Source of the DNA: an uncultured Clostridia bacterium
GTDB taxonomy: Bacteria; Bacillota; Clostridia; Oscillospirales; Ruminococcaceae
Reading direction: 5' to 3'
DNA length: 64,000 nt
Assembly (NCBI GenBank): GCA_944385905.1
Contig: CALWZA010000031.1
Location: 1 to 64,000 of the forward strand
Each line of letters starts with the position of its first letter. The stretch's first letter is position 1. The notes beneath the pieces were generated by a model. The model had not been told where the DNA came from, made no database searches, and saw only the letters and a list, made by a program, of their open reading frames with translations. Below are positions 28,228 through 37,848 of the stretch, piece by piece. A program made the translations under genes and the position numbers.

Positions 28228-29484
28228 ATGGCGGGCGGCAATACTCAAAACAATTCAAACGGCAATAACAATACCGTCGTATCTAATCAGAGAACGGCGA
28301 GGGAAGCTGCCCTGAAAAAAAGAAGAAAAGGTATACTGTCGCTTTTTGCGGGCGGAGAGATGGATAAATCTTTCTTTCTGATAGTTTTGGTTTTGCTTGT
28401 TTACGGAATAGTAATGATGTTTTCCGCAAGCTATATCGAGGGAATGACAGAGTATCAGGACGGCTATCATTTTGTTAAAGCGCAGGCGTTTGCGGCAGTG
28501 CTCGGAATAGCCGTTATGCTCATTTTATCCTTTTGGGACTATCACTTTTTTCAGAAAAGATGGGTGGCTCTGAGTGCTTTCGGTATACTGACCGTTATAA
28601 TGCTTTACACCTCGCTTTTCGGATATGAAAACGCAGGGGCAAAGAGATGGCTTGTTATTCCGGGCATGGGAATGGTTCAGCCTTCGGAATTTTATAAGCT
28701 TGCGCTCATAATTCTGCTTTCGTGGTGGATAACAAGACAGCTTAAAAAGCCTGTGGATATGAAAACTCAGGTAATATTTTATACGCTCGTTCTGGGCTTA
28801 TGCGGTGGCTTGCTGTTTTTGCAGCGGCATATGTCGGGTGTAATGATTTTTATGATAATAGGCATGGGAATCATATTTATCGGCGGAATTAAGTGGAAGA
28901 CATTGGGAAGGCTGATCCTTGTTCTTGCAGTATGTATGGTTGTTATGCTTATTGCGGCAACTTTGATGGGAAAAGACTTTTCATACATATTTGACCGTTT
29001 GCAGGCTCAGGGTACAACAACAGAGGATATCAGCTCTTCGGAGCTTTCCGCCGCCGAATGGCAGACTGTGCAGTCGAAAATAGCCATAGGATCGGGCGGA
29101 CTGTTCGGAATGGGGTTCGGCGAATCAAGACAGAAGTATATGTGGCTTCCCGAATCGCAAAACGACTTTATTTTTCCGATAGTGTGCGAGGAGCTTGGCT
29201 TTATCGGAGGTATGAGCGTTGTAGCTTTGTTTGCGCTGTTTATTTACCGAGGTTTCGCGATAGCGACAAAGGCGCCCGACAGGTTCGGAATGCTGCTTTG
29301 TTCGGGAATAATAATTCAGATAGGCGCTCAGGCGCTGCTTAATATTATGGTTGCCTGCGATTTGTTCCCGAACACGGGTATTTCTCTTCCGTTTTTCAGC
29401 TACGGCGGAACAGCTCTGCTCTTACAGCTTGCCGAAATGGGAATAGTGCTGAACATTTCACGTCAGGGCAATGTTGACGAATAA
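28228..29484 (+). CDS. ftsW: SEDS peptidoglycan polymerase FtsW
   Basis: 418 residues from the ATG; a GTG three codons upstream is too close to the AGGA site. SEDS glycosyltransferase that polymerises lipid II at the septum with the class B PBP. Marks: cytoplasmic N-terminal tail rich in Asn and Lys, then about ten helices with KRWLVIPGMGMVQPSEF, PESQNDFIFPIVCEELGF and LPFFSYGGTALLLQLAEMG. SpoVE is the close sporulation paralogue; position in the cluster favours FtsW. Confidence 0.93.
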   Translation: MAGGNTQNNSNGNNNTVVSNQRTAREAALKKRRKGILSLFAGGEMDKSFFLIVLVLLVYGIVMMFSASYIEGMTEYQDGYHFVKAQAFAAVLGIAVMLILSFWDYHFFQKRWVALSAFGILTVIMLYTSLFGYENAGAKRWLVIPGMGMVQPSEFYKLALIILLSWWITRQLKKPVDMKTQVIFYTLVLGLCGGLLFLQRHMSGVMIFMIIGMGIIFIGGIKWKTLGRLILVLAVCMVVMLIAATLMGKDFSYIFDRLQAQGTTTEDISSSELSAAEWQTVQSKIAIGSGGLFGMGFGESRQKYMWLPESQNDFIFPIVCEELGFIGGMSVVALFALFIYRGFAIATKAPDRFGMLLCSGIIIQIGAQALLNIMVACDLFPNTGISLPFFSYGGTALLLQLAEMGIVLNISRQGNVDE

Positions 29485-29510
29485 ACTGATTATGAAAGGA
29501 AAGTAAATAT

Positions 29511-30644
29511 ATGCTTCGAGTTCTTTTGGCAGGCGGAGGGACCGCGGGCCATGTCAATCCGGCGCTTGCGGTTGCGGAAATAATCAAAGAGAGATATCAA
29601 GACGCGCAGTTTTTGTTCGCCGGAACCCCGAACGGTCTTGAGGCAAGGCTTATTCCTCAGGCGGGCTATGATTTCGCTCCGATAAACGTTGCGGGATTTC
29701 AAAGAAAAATTTCTCTTAAAAACATAAAGAGAAACGCTGTTGCTTTAAAATATCTCGCGCTTTCGGGAAAAAGAGCCAAGGAGATAATTAAAGACTTTAA
29801 GCCCGACCTTGTAGTCGGAACGGGCGGATATGTAAGCGGACCTATTGTGAGAAAAGCCGCTCAGATGGGTATTAAAACGGTTATTCACGAGCAAAACGCT
29901 TTTCCCGGCGTTACTACGAAAATTTTAGCCAAACACGCCGACAGAGTCATGCTGACGGTTGAAAAGGCAAAGGAATATCTCGACCCGAAAGCTAAAACTG
30001 TTGTGACGGGACTTCCCGTCAGAAGCGGATTTTCGTCAAAAGCGATTACAAAAGAGCAGGCAAGAAAAATTCTCGGCCTTGACGACAATATCTGCATATT
30101 GTCAACGGGCGGAAGCCTCGGAGCGGGAAGACTTAACGAAACCGTATCAGACCTTATAGCATGGTATAAGAAAACGGGCAGGGAAATCAATCACATTCAT
30201 TCCTACGGGCAAAACGGCAGAGGCACTTTTGTCCCATCCCTCAAAGCAAAGGGCATTGACCCCGAAAACGACAAGCGGCTCAGAGTGAGCGAATATATAG
30301 ACAATATGCCGGTATGCATGGCGGCGGCGGATTTGATTATCAGCCGGTGCGGAGCGAACGCCCTTGCCGAAATCGAAGCGGTGGGCAGGGGAGCAATACT
30401 AATACCTTCTCCGATTGTAGCTGAGAATCATCAGTATTATAACGGAATGGTTCTTCAAAACGCGGGCGCGGGAATTGTCATAGAGCAAAAGAATCTGACA
30501 AGTGAAAAGCTTATTCAAACTGTTTCGGAGATTATTGACGACAAGGATAAGCTCGAGGCGTTTTCAAAAAACTCGGCCTCACTATTTATAAAAGATACAA
30601 ATGAAAGAATAGCCTCGGTTATTTTTGAACTAATTCAAAAATAA
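29511..30644 (+). CDS. murG: UDP-GlcNAc--undecaprenyl-PP-MurNAc-pentapeptide transferase
   Basis: 377 residues. GT28 enzyme that turns lipid I into lipid II on the inner face of the membrane. The N-terminal glycine loop LLAGGGTAGHVNPALAVAE, then VGTGGYVSGPIVRKA, IHEQNAFPG, STGGSLGAGRLNE and the UDP-GlcNAc site SRCGANALAEIEAVGRGAILIPSP are all present. The order ftsW-murG without murD or murC between is noted. Confidence 0.96.
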   Translation: MLRVLLAGGGTAGHVNPALAVAEIIKERYQDAQFLFAGTPNGLEARLIPQAGYDFAPINVAGFQRKISLKNIKRNAVALKYLALSGKRAKEIIKDFKPDLVVGTGGYVSGPIVRKAAQMGIKTVIHEQNAFPGVTTKILAKHADRVMLTVEKAKEYLDPKAKTVVTGLPVRSGFSSKAITKEQARKILGLDDNICILSTGGSLGAGRLNETVSDLIAWYKKTGREINHIHSYGQNGRGTFVPSLKAKGIDPENDKRLRVSEYIDNMPVCMAAADLIISRCGANALAEIEAVGRGAILIPSPIVAENHQYYNGMVLQNAGAGIVIEQKNLTSEKLIQTVSEIIDDKDKLEAFSKNSASLFIKDTNERIASVIFELIQK

Positions 30645-30722
30645 GCGGAAAAAAGTCCTTTAACCATTTTCCGAGTGTCGGCATACTATGTTGTATACGC
30701 TAAGGGAAAAGGGGAGAGGACG

Positions 30723-31979
30723 ATGCAAAAGCTTATTATTGAGGGCGAAAGAAAGCTCGGAGGAAGCATAAAGGTACACGGCGCGAAAAATTCGGCGCTT
30801 CCCATACTTGCGGCGACTTTTCTTTCGGGAAAACATTCGGTTTTACATAATTGTCCGCGGCTGTCGGATGTTTTTGCCGCCTGCCGCATACTGTCTTTTC
30901 TCGGATGCAGATGTTCGAGAGAGGATGATACCGTTATTATAGATTCTTCTCAGCCGACGTGTGCGGAAGTGCCGGACGGGTTGATGAGAGAAATGCGTTC
31001 ATCAATTGTTTTTCTCGGGGCGATACTCGGCAGGCTCGGAAAATGCAGGCTGTCGTTTCCGGGAGGGTGCGAACTTGGCCCAAGACCCATAGATATGCAC
31101 CTTTCGTCGCTTCGTTTGATGGGAGCGCAGATAAGGGAAAGTCACGGAGTGTTGGACTGCGACTGCTCAAAAGGGCTTGTCGGAACTGTGATAAACCTGT
31201 CGTTCCCGTCTGTGGGAGCAACCGAAAACATAATGCTGGCGGCTGTTTTGGCAAAAGGAGAAACGGTTATCAGAAACGCTGCGAGAGAGCCTGAAATCTC
31301 AGATCTTGCGGATTATCTTAACGCTTGCGGAGCTAAAATCACAGGTCAGGGAACGGGAACGATAAGAATACACGGAGTCAAAGCTTTAAACGGCGCCGAG
31401 TACACCGTTATGCCTGACAGAATAGTTGCCGCTACATATATGGGCGCGGCGGCGATAACAGGTTCGGAGCTTACCTTAACAGGGGTAAGACCTTCCGATT
31501 TTGACTCAACAACCGCTCTTTTTGAGCAGATGGGCTGTTCGGTTTACTGCTATTCCGACAAGCTTTACATAAGCGCAAAAAAGCCGCTTAAAGCTGTTAA
31601 AACAATAAGGACAATGCCTTATCCGGGATTCCCGACAGACGTTCAGGCGATAGCTATGGCGGTGCTTACTCAGGCTCACGGAACAAGCGTTATTGTAGAG
31701 AACATTTTTGAAAGCAGATATAAACATGTTGATGAACTGTGCAGAATGGGAGCGGATATAAAAGCCGAGGGCAGGGTCGCTATTATAGAGGGCGTGAAAA
31801 GGCTCTCGGGAGCGGCTGTCAAAGCAACAGATTTAAGGGGAGGAGCGGCGCTTGTTTTGGCGGGGCTTGCCGCCGAGGGAGAAACTGTTATTTCGGATAT
31901 CAAGCATATAGACCGCGGATATGAAAATATTGAAAGCGCGCTCAACTCGGTCGGCGCAAGGATTTCAAGAGTCTCATGA
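30723..31979 (+). CDS. murA: UDP-N-acetylglucosamine 1-carboxyvinyltransferase
   Basis: 418 residues from the ATG preceded by GGGGAGAGG; a longer frame upstream lacks this site. First committed step of peptidoglycan synthesis, joining phosphoenolpyruvate to UDP-GlcNAc. The active cysteine is Cys116 in PGGCELGPRPIDMHL, where the usual AIGARP loop reads ELGPRP. Other marks are GAKNSALPILAAT and FPTDVQAIAMAVLTQAHG. Its place between murG and ftsQ is common in Firmicutes. A fosfomycin-sensitive enzyme is expected since the cysteine is kept. Confidence 0.95.
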   Translation: MQKLIIEGERKLGGSIKVHGAKNSALPILAATFLSGKHSVLHNCPRLSDVFAACRILSFLGCRCSREDDTVIIDSSQPTCAEVPDGLMREMRSSIVFLGAILGRLGKCRLSFPGGCELGPRPIDMHLSSLRLMGAQIRESHGVLDCDCSKGLVGTVINLSFPSVGATENIMLAAVLAKGETVIRNAAREPEISDLADYLNACGAKITGQGTGTIRIHGVKALNGAEYTVMPDRIVAATYMGAAAITGSELTLTGVRPSDFDSTTALFEQMGCSVYCYSDKLYISAKKPLKAVKTIRTMPYPGFPTDVQAIAMAVLTQAHGTSVIVENIFESRYKHVDELCRMGADIKAEGRVAIIEGVKRLSGAAVKATDLRGGAALVLAGLAAEGETVISDIKHIDRGYENIESALNSVGARISRVS

Positions 31980-32010
31980 CAGATAAAGAGTGAAAGGAAG
32001 AGCTTTTAAT

Positions 32011-32913
32011 ATGAAGGATGTTGTAAAAACCTCGAAGCCATATGTGAATGCCGAGGGGAAGCTTGTAGTCAGAAGACGAAGAAGGAAAAACTACTCGCTT
32101 TATTACCTTCTGACATTTTTGTTTGTTGCGGCGGTTATGTTTGTTTTGTCACGAACTCTTCTGTTTAATATAGAGGAGTTTACCGTGGAAGGTGATGACA
32201 TATATTCGGCGAAAGAGCTTGCCGAGGCTGCCGGAATCGAGGAGGGCGACAATATGTTCAGCCTCAGCCTCGCAAAGCTGGAGGATAAAATCAGAACAGA
32301 GCTGACATATGTTGAAAGCGTAAGCATAAAGCGCAAGCTCCCCGATACGCTTTGCTTTGAAATCACCAAAGCAAATGCGGTTATGTGCGCGGAGTATTCG
32401 GGACAGTATGCGGTTCTGAGCAGCAAAGGTAAAGTACTTGAATCAAGATTGACCTCACCGATAAGCGGAATTCCGGCCGTGACCGGACTCGAGCTTTCGG
32501 AAGTTAAGGACGGCGAAAACGCTGAGTCTCTTGACAATTCAAAGCTCAGCATAGCTCTTAACCTGGCAAACTGCATTTCGGACATAGGCTTTGAAAATAT
32601 AGGACTTATTGACATATCCGACAGGGCTAATATAAAGCTGAGCTATGACGGAAGAATCGAGATAGATTTCGGAACATCACTTGATTATGAGTATAAGCTG
32701 AAATATATAAAAGAGCTTGTTACGGTTAATCTGAACCGGCTGTCGGAAGGAAAAGTTATTTATCACAGCCAGACCGCGGGAGCTTCTTTTATAAAAAGCG
32801 AGGATTTGGAGAACAGCGATGATACTCAGTCTGATGAAGATACCGGCTCTGAGAATACTGAAGACGGCGGTGACACTCAGGAGGATAATCAAACTGAGGA
32901 AGAAAGCCAATAA
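32011..32913 (+). CDS. ftsQ: FtsQ/DivIB-type division protein
   Basis: 300 residues from the ATG behind GAAAGGAAG. Basic cytoplasmic stretch (VVRRRRRKN), one membrane helix at about 28-50, then a POTRA domain (FTVEGDDIYSAKELAEAAGI, VESVSIKRKLPDTL) and the FtsQ beta domain. The last 35 residues are almost all Asp, Glu, Ser, Thr and Gln, an acidic extracellular tail not typical of every FtsQ. Divisome scaffold working with FtsL and the PBP. The gene ends the mur/fts operon before a new promoter for ftsZ. Confidence 0.9.
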   Translation: MKDVVKTSKPYVNAEGKLVVRRRRRKNYSLYYLLTFLFVAAVMFVLSRTLLFNIEEFTVEGDDIYSAKELAEAAGIEEGDNMFSLSLAKLEDKIRTELTYVESVSIKRKLPDTLCFEITKANAVMCAEYSGQYAVLSSKGKVLESRLTSPISGIPAVTGLELSEVKDGENAESLDNSKLSIALNLANCISDIGFENIGLIDISDRANIKLSYDGRIEIDFGTSLDYEYKLKYIKELVTVNLNRLSEGKVIYHSQTAGASFIKSEDLENSDDTQSDEDTGSENTEDGGDTQEDNQTEEESQ

Positions 32914-32974
32914 TTTCAATGATTTGAGCGCGTTAATTGTTAAAAACAGTATATAATTTTTTTTAAAAAAACAC

Positions 32975-33006
32975 TTGATATTAATCAGATTATGTGATAG
33001 TATAAT
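32975..33006 (+). promoter_or_regulatory. Promoter of ftsZ
   Basis: TTGATA (32975-32980) with TAGTAT (32998-33003) at 17 bases; a TATAAT overlaps at 33001-33006. The gap of 221 bases before ftsZ otherwise shows no gene. Confidence 0.5.
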
Positions 33007-33134
33007 ATCATATATAAGTGTCTGCATATGTTAAACGGCTTGATAACTAACGGAGCCGATATTTACGGTTAATCGCAGAGCTTTTCGATTGTTTTTATCG
33101 ATATTACTACATTTACATACTGGAGGATGTTAAA

Positions 33135-34202
33135 ATGGGCTTTGTTATGGATACGGACGGACTGGATCTTGCAAAAATCAAAGTTGTCGGAGTCGGCGGC
33201 GGCGGCGGAAACGCTTTAAACTGTATTGTTGCTTCTGGAATGCAGAACGTGGAGTTTATAGCGGTTAATACTGATTCGCAGGCTTTGAAAGTTTCAAAGG
33301 CAACTGAAAAAATCCAGATTGGTTCCAAGCTTACACACGGCCTCGGAGCGGGAGGAAAGCCTGAAGTCGGCGAAGGTTCCGCACAGGAGAGCAAGGATGA
33401 AATTACAGAGGCAATAAAGGGAGCCGATATGATTTTCATTACCGCCGGTATGGGAGGCGGAACAGGAACGGGAGCTGCTCCTGTTGTTGCTGAAATAGCA
33501 AAGGATCTCGGCATACTTACTGTCGCGGTCGTTACAAAGCCTTTCGCGTTTGAAGGCCCAAGAAAAATGGGTCAGGCGGAAAAGGGAATCGAAACTCTTA
33601 TTAAAAACGTAGACTCGCTTGTTGTTATTCCTAACCAGAAGCTTTTGACAGGCGAAGAGAAGCTCACTATGCGTCAATCGTTCGCGCTTGCAGATGATAT
33701 CCTCAAAACCGCTGTTAAGAGCGTGTCTGAGCTTATTCTCAGAACAGGCGTGATCAATGTAGACTTCGCTGACGTCAAGACAATTATGAAAAACGCCGGA
33801 TACGCGCATATGGCTATCGGTCACGGCGAGGGCAAGGACAAGGTACAGGACGCGGTTCAGCAGGTTATTACCAGCCCGCTTCTTGAGACATCTATCAAGG
33901 GAGCAAGAAGACTTCTTGTCAACATCATTATGTCTGACGATATTGTTACAACCGAGGTTGACGATCTTACAAGAATCATCACCGAAGCTGCCGCTCCCGA
34001 TGTTGAGCTTATTTTCGGTGCGGATTATCGTGAAGACGCTTCCGACTGTATCGATGTCATTGTTATTGCAGCTGATTTTAATGAAGACGCAACGATTTCC
34101 AACCCTATGAATCCCGATATAGCTGTCAAGAAAAATTCCTCAAGCAAGGATAATGACAGCTATTATGACGATATTTTCGGAATTTTAAAGAGCAAAAACT
34201 GA
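33135..34202 (+). CDS. ftsZ: Cell division protein FtsZ
   Basis: 355 residues. Tubulin-like GTPase that builds the Z ring. Motifs: GVGGGGGNALNCIV, the GTP loop TAGMGGGTGTGAAPVV, VTKPFAFEGPRK and NVDFADVKTIM. It ends in the short conserved tail SYYDDIFGILKSKN, which recruits partners such as FtsA or SepF; ftsA is absent from this cluster. GGAGG precedes the ATG. Own promoter and terminator. Confidence 0.98.
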   Translation: MGFVMDTDGLDLAKIKVVGVGGGGGNALNCIVASGMQNVEFIAVNTDSQALKVSKATEKIQIGSKLTHGLGAGGKPEVGEGSAQESKDEITEAIKGADMIFITAGMGGGTGTGAAPVVAEIAKDLGILTVAVVTKPFAFEGPRKMGQAEKGIETLIKNVDSLVVIPNQKLLTGEEKLTMRQSFALADDILKTAVKSVSELILRTGVINVDFADVKTIMKNAGYAHMAIGHGEGKDKVQDAVQQVITSPLLETSIKGARRLLVNIIMSDDIVTTEVDDLTRIITEAAAPDVELIFGADYREDASDCIDVIVIAADFNEDATISNPMNPDIAVKKNSSSKDNDSYYDDIFGILKSKN

Positions 34203-34235
34203 TTTTCGGACTGAACAAAAACAACACACAATTAC

Positions 34236-34262
34236 CGCCTTGCGTTATGCAGGGCGATTTTT
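34236..34262 (+). terminator. Terminator after ftsZ
   Basis: CGCCTTGC (34236-34243) pairs with GCAGGGCG (34249-34256), followed by ATTTTTA. The hairpin runs up to the first possible ATG of the next frame, which argues for the later TTG start of rlmD. Confidence 0.75.
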
Positions 34263-34283
34263 ATGACCGAAAGGAAGAAAAAG

Positions 34284-35480
34284 TTGAATAACAACATTAA
34301 TCATAGAGAGACTTCGAATTCTTGTCTTGACTATAAGCAGTGTCATGAATATAAGCACTGCTCGGGGTGTCAGCTTCAGAATCTTTCATATCCCGAACAG
34401 CTTTTGCTCAAACAGAGAATTGTTGTGGGCAATATCGGAAAATACTGTGAGGTAGAAGATATTATAGGGATGGACAACCCTCTGCACTACCGCAACAAAC
34501 TTCAGGCGGCGTTTAAATTAACCCCCAATAAGCGTATAATCTCCGGGGTTTATCAGTCTTCAACCGGCGGGATAGTCAATGCCGACGGCTGTATGATTGA
34601 GGATAAGCGGTCGGAAAAAATCGTTAAGGCGATTAAAAGCCTTATGCCTAAGTATAAAATGCTGCCGTTTGACAGCTATTCTCATAAGGGCTTTCTGCGC
34701 CATGTACTTGTAAGGCGAGGCTTTAAAACAGGTGAGATTATGGTTGTGCTTGTGTCTGGTACGCCTATTTTTCCGAAAGCCGACGAGTTCGCAAAAGAGC
34801 TTGTCTCGATGTTCCCCGATATTAAAACCATTGTGCATACCGTGAATACAAATTCGGCGAAAATGATGCTCGGCGGAAGACAAAAAGTTCTTTACGGCAA
34901 GGGATACATTATCGACGAGCTTTGCGGACTTAAATTTAAAATTTCTCCGCACAGCTTCTATCAGGTCAACCCTGTACAAACCGAAAAGCTTTACGCAAAG
35001 GCTATTGAGGCTGCGGAGCTTTCGGGAGAGGAAACTGTTTTGGACGCCTTTTGCGGAATAGGAACAATCGGGCTTATTGCGGCGAAAAAAGCAAAGCATG
35101 TGGTCGGAGTAGAGCAGGTTTCGGACGCTGTTAAGGATGCGGTTGAAAACGCTAAGCTCAACGGAATAAAAAACGCATACTTTAACTGCGCGGACGCTGG
35201 GGAGTTTCTTGAAAGCGCGGCGAACGAGGGGGAAAGTGCCGACATTGCGTTTCTTGACCCCGCAAGAGCAGGCTGTGACAGGAGGTTTCTTGAGAGCCTT
35301 ATAAAGCTTGCGCCTAAAAAAATCGTATATATTTCCTGCAATGTAGAGACTCAGGCGAGAGATTTGGCGGTGCTTTGTTCGGGAGGATACAAGGCGGTTT
35401 TTGCACAGCCGTTTGATTTATTTCCGTTTACAAAGCATGTGGAAAATATAGTTTTGCTGACGAAAAAGCATGGCAAATAA
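34284..35480 (+). CDS. 23S rRNA (uracil-5-)-methyltransferase, RlmD/RumA family
   Basis: 398 residues from a TTG six bases after AAAGGAAG; an ATG 21 bases upstream touches the ftsZ terminator and has no ribosome binding site. TrmA/RumA enzymes make m5U in RNA with SAM. An N-terminal cysteine set (CLDYKQCHEYKHCSGCQL) would hold a [4Fe-4S] cluster. Then SFYQVNPVQTEKLY, the SAM loop LDAFCGIGTIGLIAAKKA, FLDPARAGCD and the catalytic Cys in YISCNVETQARDL. Whether the target is U747 or U1939 cannot be told. Confidence 0.92.
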   Translation: MNNNINHRETSNSCLDYKQCHEYKHCSGCQLQNLSYPEQLLLKQRIVVGNIGKYCEVEDIIGMDNPLHYRNKLQAAFKLTPNKRIISGVYQSSTGGIVNADGCMIEDKRSEKIVKAIKSLMPKYKMLPFDSYSHKGFLRHVLVRRGFKTGEIMVVLVSGTPIFPKADEFAKELVSMFPDIKTIVHTVNTNSAKMMLGGRQKVLYGKGYIIDELCGLKFKISPHSFYQVNPVQTEKLYAKAIEAAELSGEETVLDAFCGIGTIGLIAAKKAKHVVGVEQVSDAVKDAVENAKLNGIKNAYFNCADAGEFLESAANEGESADIAFLDPARAGCDRRFLESLIKLAPKKIVYISCNVETQARDLAVLCSGGYKAVFAQPFDLFPFTKHVENIVLLTKKHGK

Positions 35481-35553
35481 TGAGACGCAATGCTTGCCCG
35501 CAAGTTTGAGTCAATAGTTATTATTTTCCCTCAGTTTAGTTATAACAACAAAA

Positions 35554-35590
35554 AACTGTACTCAGCCTTACACTGAGTACAGTTGATTTT
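35554..35590. terminator. Bidirectional terminator
   Basis: A perfect 12-bp stem (35554-35565 with 35573-35584) with a 7-base loop, A-rich before and TTTTTT after. It separates rlmD from the minus-strand GH127 region. Confidence 0.85.
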
Positions 35591-35598
35591 TTAAAGCC

Positions 35599-35889
35599 TT
35601 AATATCTGTCATCTTCCGGGTTTATCGGCATCGGAACGAACATCTGATCGTCAAGCTTAGGGTCGATACCCCAGGTTCCTATCGGCCGGAAAAGAATCTG
35701 TCCGGAAGCAAGCCCGCTGTTTTCAAGAACAGACCATCCGTGCGCCCATCTTGGATAAACGACGCCGTTCTTGGCGAGGTCATACATATAATTCGCTACT
35801 CTTTCAAGTCTCGGATCATCAATATTGCATAAACAATAATCAGCTTCTGTTAAATAGAAATTATATAAGCCCGTTAAAGAGTTTTTGAG
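35599..35889 (-). pseudogene. Remnant of an unrecognised protein
   Basis: The frame is open for 96 codons, directly behind the GH127 stop, and ends with FVPMPINPEDDRY. The first Met is only at 35787, so a start would either be late (62 residues) or missing. No ribosome binding site is seen before that Met. The residues EADYCLCNIDDPRLERVANYMYDLAKNG look like real protein with normal codon use. Most likely the C-terminal scar of a larger gene once downstream of GH127. No family was recognised with confidence. Confidence 0.4.
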
Positions 35890-35892
35890 TTA

Positions 35893-37707
35893 TTATTTTC
35901 TCAGCAGCCATACAGTCATTTCCGTCGCGCCTCTGTTTGCAAATGCATAAAAGGGTATCAGGGTAAGCGGTATTTTTTCATAATTGTCCGACGCATCGGA
36001 ATAAAGGCTTTCGGATTCAGGCGGTCTGTATCCTGCAGTTTTAAGTACCGGCAGCAGAAATTCGCTGTCAGAAATTTCAAACTTGCTGTTTATATCAATA
36101 GCGACAGAGCTGATATCCTTTCCGTTGTCAACACCTTCTGCACAGTAAACTACCGGTCCGCGCATTACCGCGACCCTTCCGGCATCGCTGTGAACCCGTC
36201 TGTTCGCACACATTAATCTGACAGGCATGTCAAAGTCTAAATCAATTTCGGTATTTCCGCCGAGCTCGATTATTGCATAACCGTTTTTGGTTGTGTAGCT
36301 GTGATTAATCTTGAAGTTTTCGCACCAGAAAGGGATTCTAACCGCGATATATTTTTTATCGGAAAGGCAGCTTATATGCACTTTTCCGTTCTCGGGATAT
36401 TTTGTGATTTGCTTAATTTTTGTGCCGTTTACGTCAAATTCAGACTCTATGTATTGATTGACAAAAACCGTGTCTTCGTCATATCCGTAGATGTATCCGC
36501 CGATTGAAGCGACAAATCTCATTACATTCGGAGGGCAGCATGAGCATCCGAAAAGCTCAAGGCGCTGAGTAAGAGGGTAGTGATCCTTATTTGTCGTTGC
36601 GGGATTGCGGTCGTTGAAGTCAGGGTCAACCTCAAGAGGGTTTTCATAGAAAAAGGCTTTTCCGTCTAAAGAGATTCCCGACATAATTCCGTTGTACATT
36701 GTTCTTTCAACCGCGTCGGCGTATTTAGCGTCAGCCTCAAGAGAAAGCATGCGGTTTGAGAAAAACGCCAGCGCGATTGCCGCACAGGTCTCAGCATACG
36801 CGGTGCGGTTGGGCAGGTCGTAGTCAATGGTAAAAGCTTCGCCTAGGTTTGTCGAGCCAAGACCTCCGGTAATATACATTCGCTTGCTGACAATATTGTC
36901 AAAGCAGCGCTTGCAGGCTTCCTTAAGCTCGTTGTCGTTGTATTCGAGAGCAACGTCAGCCATTCCGCAAAGCAGATAAAGAGCTCTTACGCAGTGACCG
37001 TCGGCAGTATTTCTCTCACGGACCGGGACATCATCCTGATTGTATAAATTAGTTGCCCATGAGTAGAGGAAACTGTCGTTAGGGTGCTGCATACCGTGCT
37101 CGTCAATAAAGTGCTTTGCGAGGTCAGCGTATCTTTTTACACCTGTAGCTTTATATAAACGCATAAGAGCAAGCTCTATTTCAGGATGACCGGGCGTTGT
37201 GAAATGAGGCCACTTTTCTTTCTTAAAGCACTTTTCGATATAATCAGCATATTTGCACATAGCGTTTAAAAATTCTGTTTTGCCTGTGAGGTTATAATAC
37301 GCCACAGCGGCTTCAATCAAGTGCCCGGCACAGTAGAGCTCATGTTCACATCTGTGCCAAAATCTTTCGTTTTGATATTTTACATTGAAATGGCTGTTAA
37401 AATAGCCGTTTTCATCACTGTGCTCCATAATTGTTTTCATCGTTTGCTCAATAATTTGTAAAATTTCGTTATTTTCGCTGCTCGTCAAAATGTATGAAGC
37501 GCCCTCCATCCATTTCGCAACGTCTGAGTCCCAGAATATGTGCGGAAAGTTTGGGTCTCCTTCTTTCCATTCGCACTTGAGTGCGTTAAATCTGGTATCT
37601 TTGAATTTTTCATAAATTGCGCCGACAGTAACATCCCTGTTAATGGCCTGACGTGTCCGCCAATGACCGCCGGTAATCTTAACATCCGAAAATTCGATAT
37701 GCTTCAT
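35893..37707 (-). CDS. GH127 (DUF1680) beta-L-arabinofuranosidase-like enzyme
   Basis: 604 residues, no signal peptide, so cytoplasmic. The family removes beta-L-arabinofuranose with a zinc-bound cysteine as nucleophile. Visible marks: GGHWRTRQAINRDV at the start, IFWDSDVAKWMEGASY, the catalytic region TGGLGSTNLGEAFT and YAETCAAIAL (Glu and Cys), and the zinc cysteines in LFGCSCCPPNVMR. GAGGAGCGG precedes the ATG. It diverges from an AraC-type regulator that probably controls it. Substrate may be arabinan or arabinosylated xyloglucan or glycoprotein side chains. Confidence 0.9.
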   Translation of the reverse strand: MKHIEFSDVKITGGHWRTRQAINRDVTVGAIYEKFKDTRFNALKCEWKEGDPNFPHIFWDSDVAKWMEGASYILTSSENNEILQIIEQTMKTIMEHSDENGYFNSHFNVKYQNERFWHRCEHELYCAGHLIEAAVAYYNLTGKTEFLNAMCKYADYIEKCFKKEKWPHFTTPGHPEIELALMRLYKATGVKRYADLAKHFIDEHGMQHPNDSFLYSWATNLYNQDDVPVRERNTADGHCVRALYLLCGMADVALEYNDNELKEACKRCFDNIVSKRMYITGGLGSTNLGEAFTIDYDLPNRTAYAETCAAIALAFFSNRMLSLEADAKYADAVERTMYNGIMSGISLDGKAFFYENPLEVDPDFNDRNPATTNKDHYPLTQRLELFGCSCCPPNVMRFVASIGGYIYGYDEDTVFVNQYIESEFDVNGTKIKQITKYPENGKVHISCLSDKKYIAVRIPFWCENFKINHSYTTKNGYAIIELGGNTEIDLDFDMPVRLMCANRRVHSDAGRVAVMRGPVVYCAEGVDNGKDISSVAIDINSKFEISDSEFLLPVLKTAGYRPPESESLYSDASDNYEKIPLTLIPFYAFANRGATEMTVWLLRK

Positions 37708-37763
37708 AAATGCCGCTCCTCATTTAAATCTGACAAACCTGACTATTATTTTAAAATTGAGTC

Positions 37764-37792
37764 TTGATTTCTGTCTATAATTTGAGTATAAT
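37764..37792 (+). promoter_or_regulatory. Promoter of the AraC-type regulator
   Basis: TTGATT (37764-37769), 17-base spacer, TATAAT (37787-37792) in the gap between the divergent GH127 gene and the regulator. Confidence 0.65.
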
Positions 37793-37848
37793 GATAACAT
37801 AAGCTCATTTCAATACCGAAATACTGAATTAAAGTGAGAAAATCAGAC

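Noticed and set aside
35599-35889. SusD-like protein fragment
   Set aside because: The proline-rich end is only vaguely similar, and SusD systems belong to Bacteroidota.
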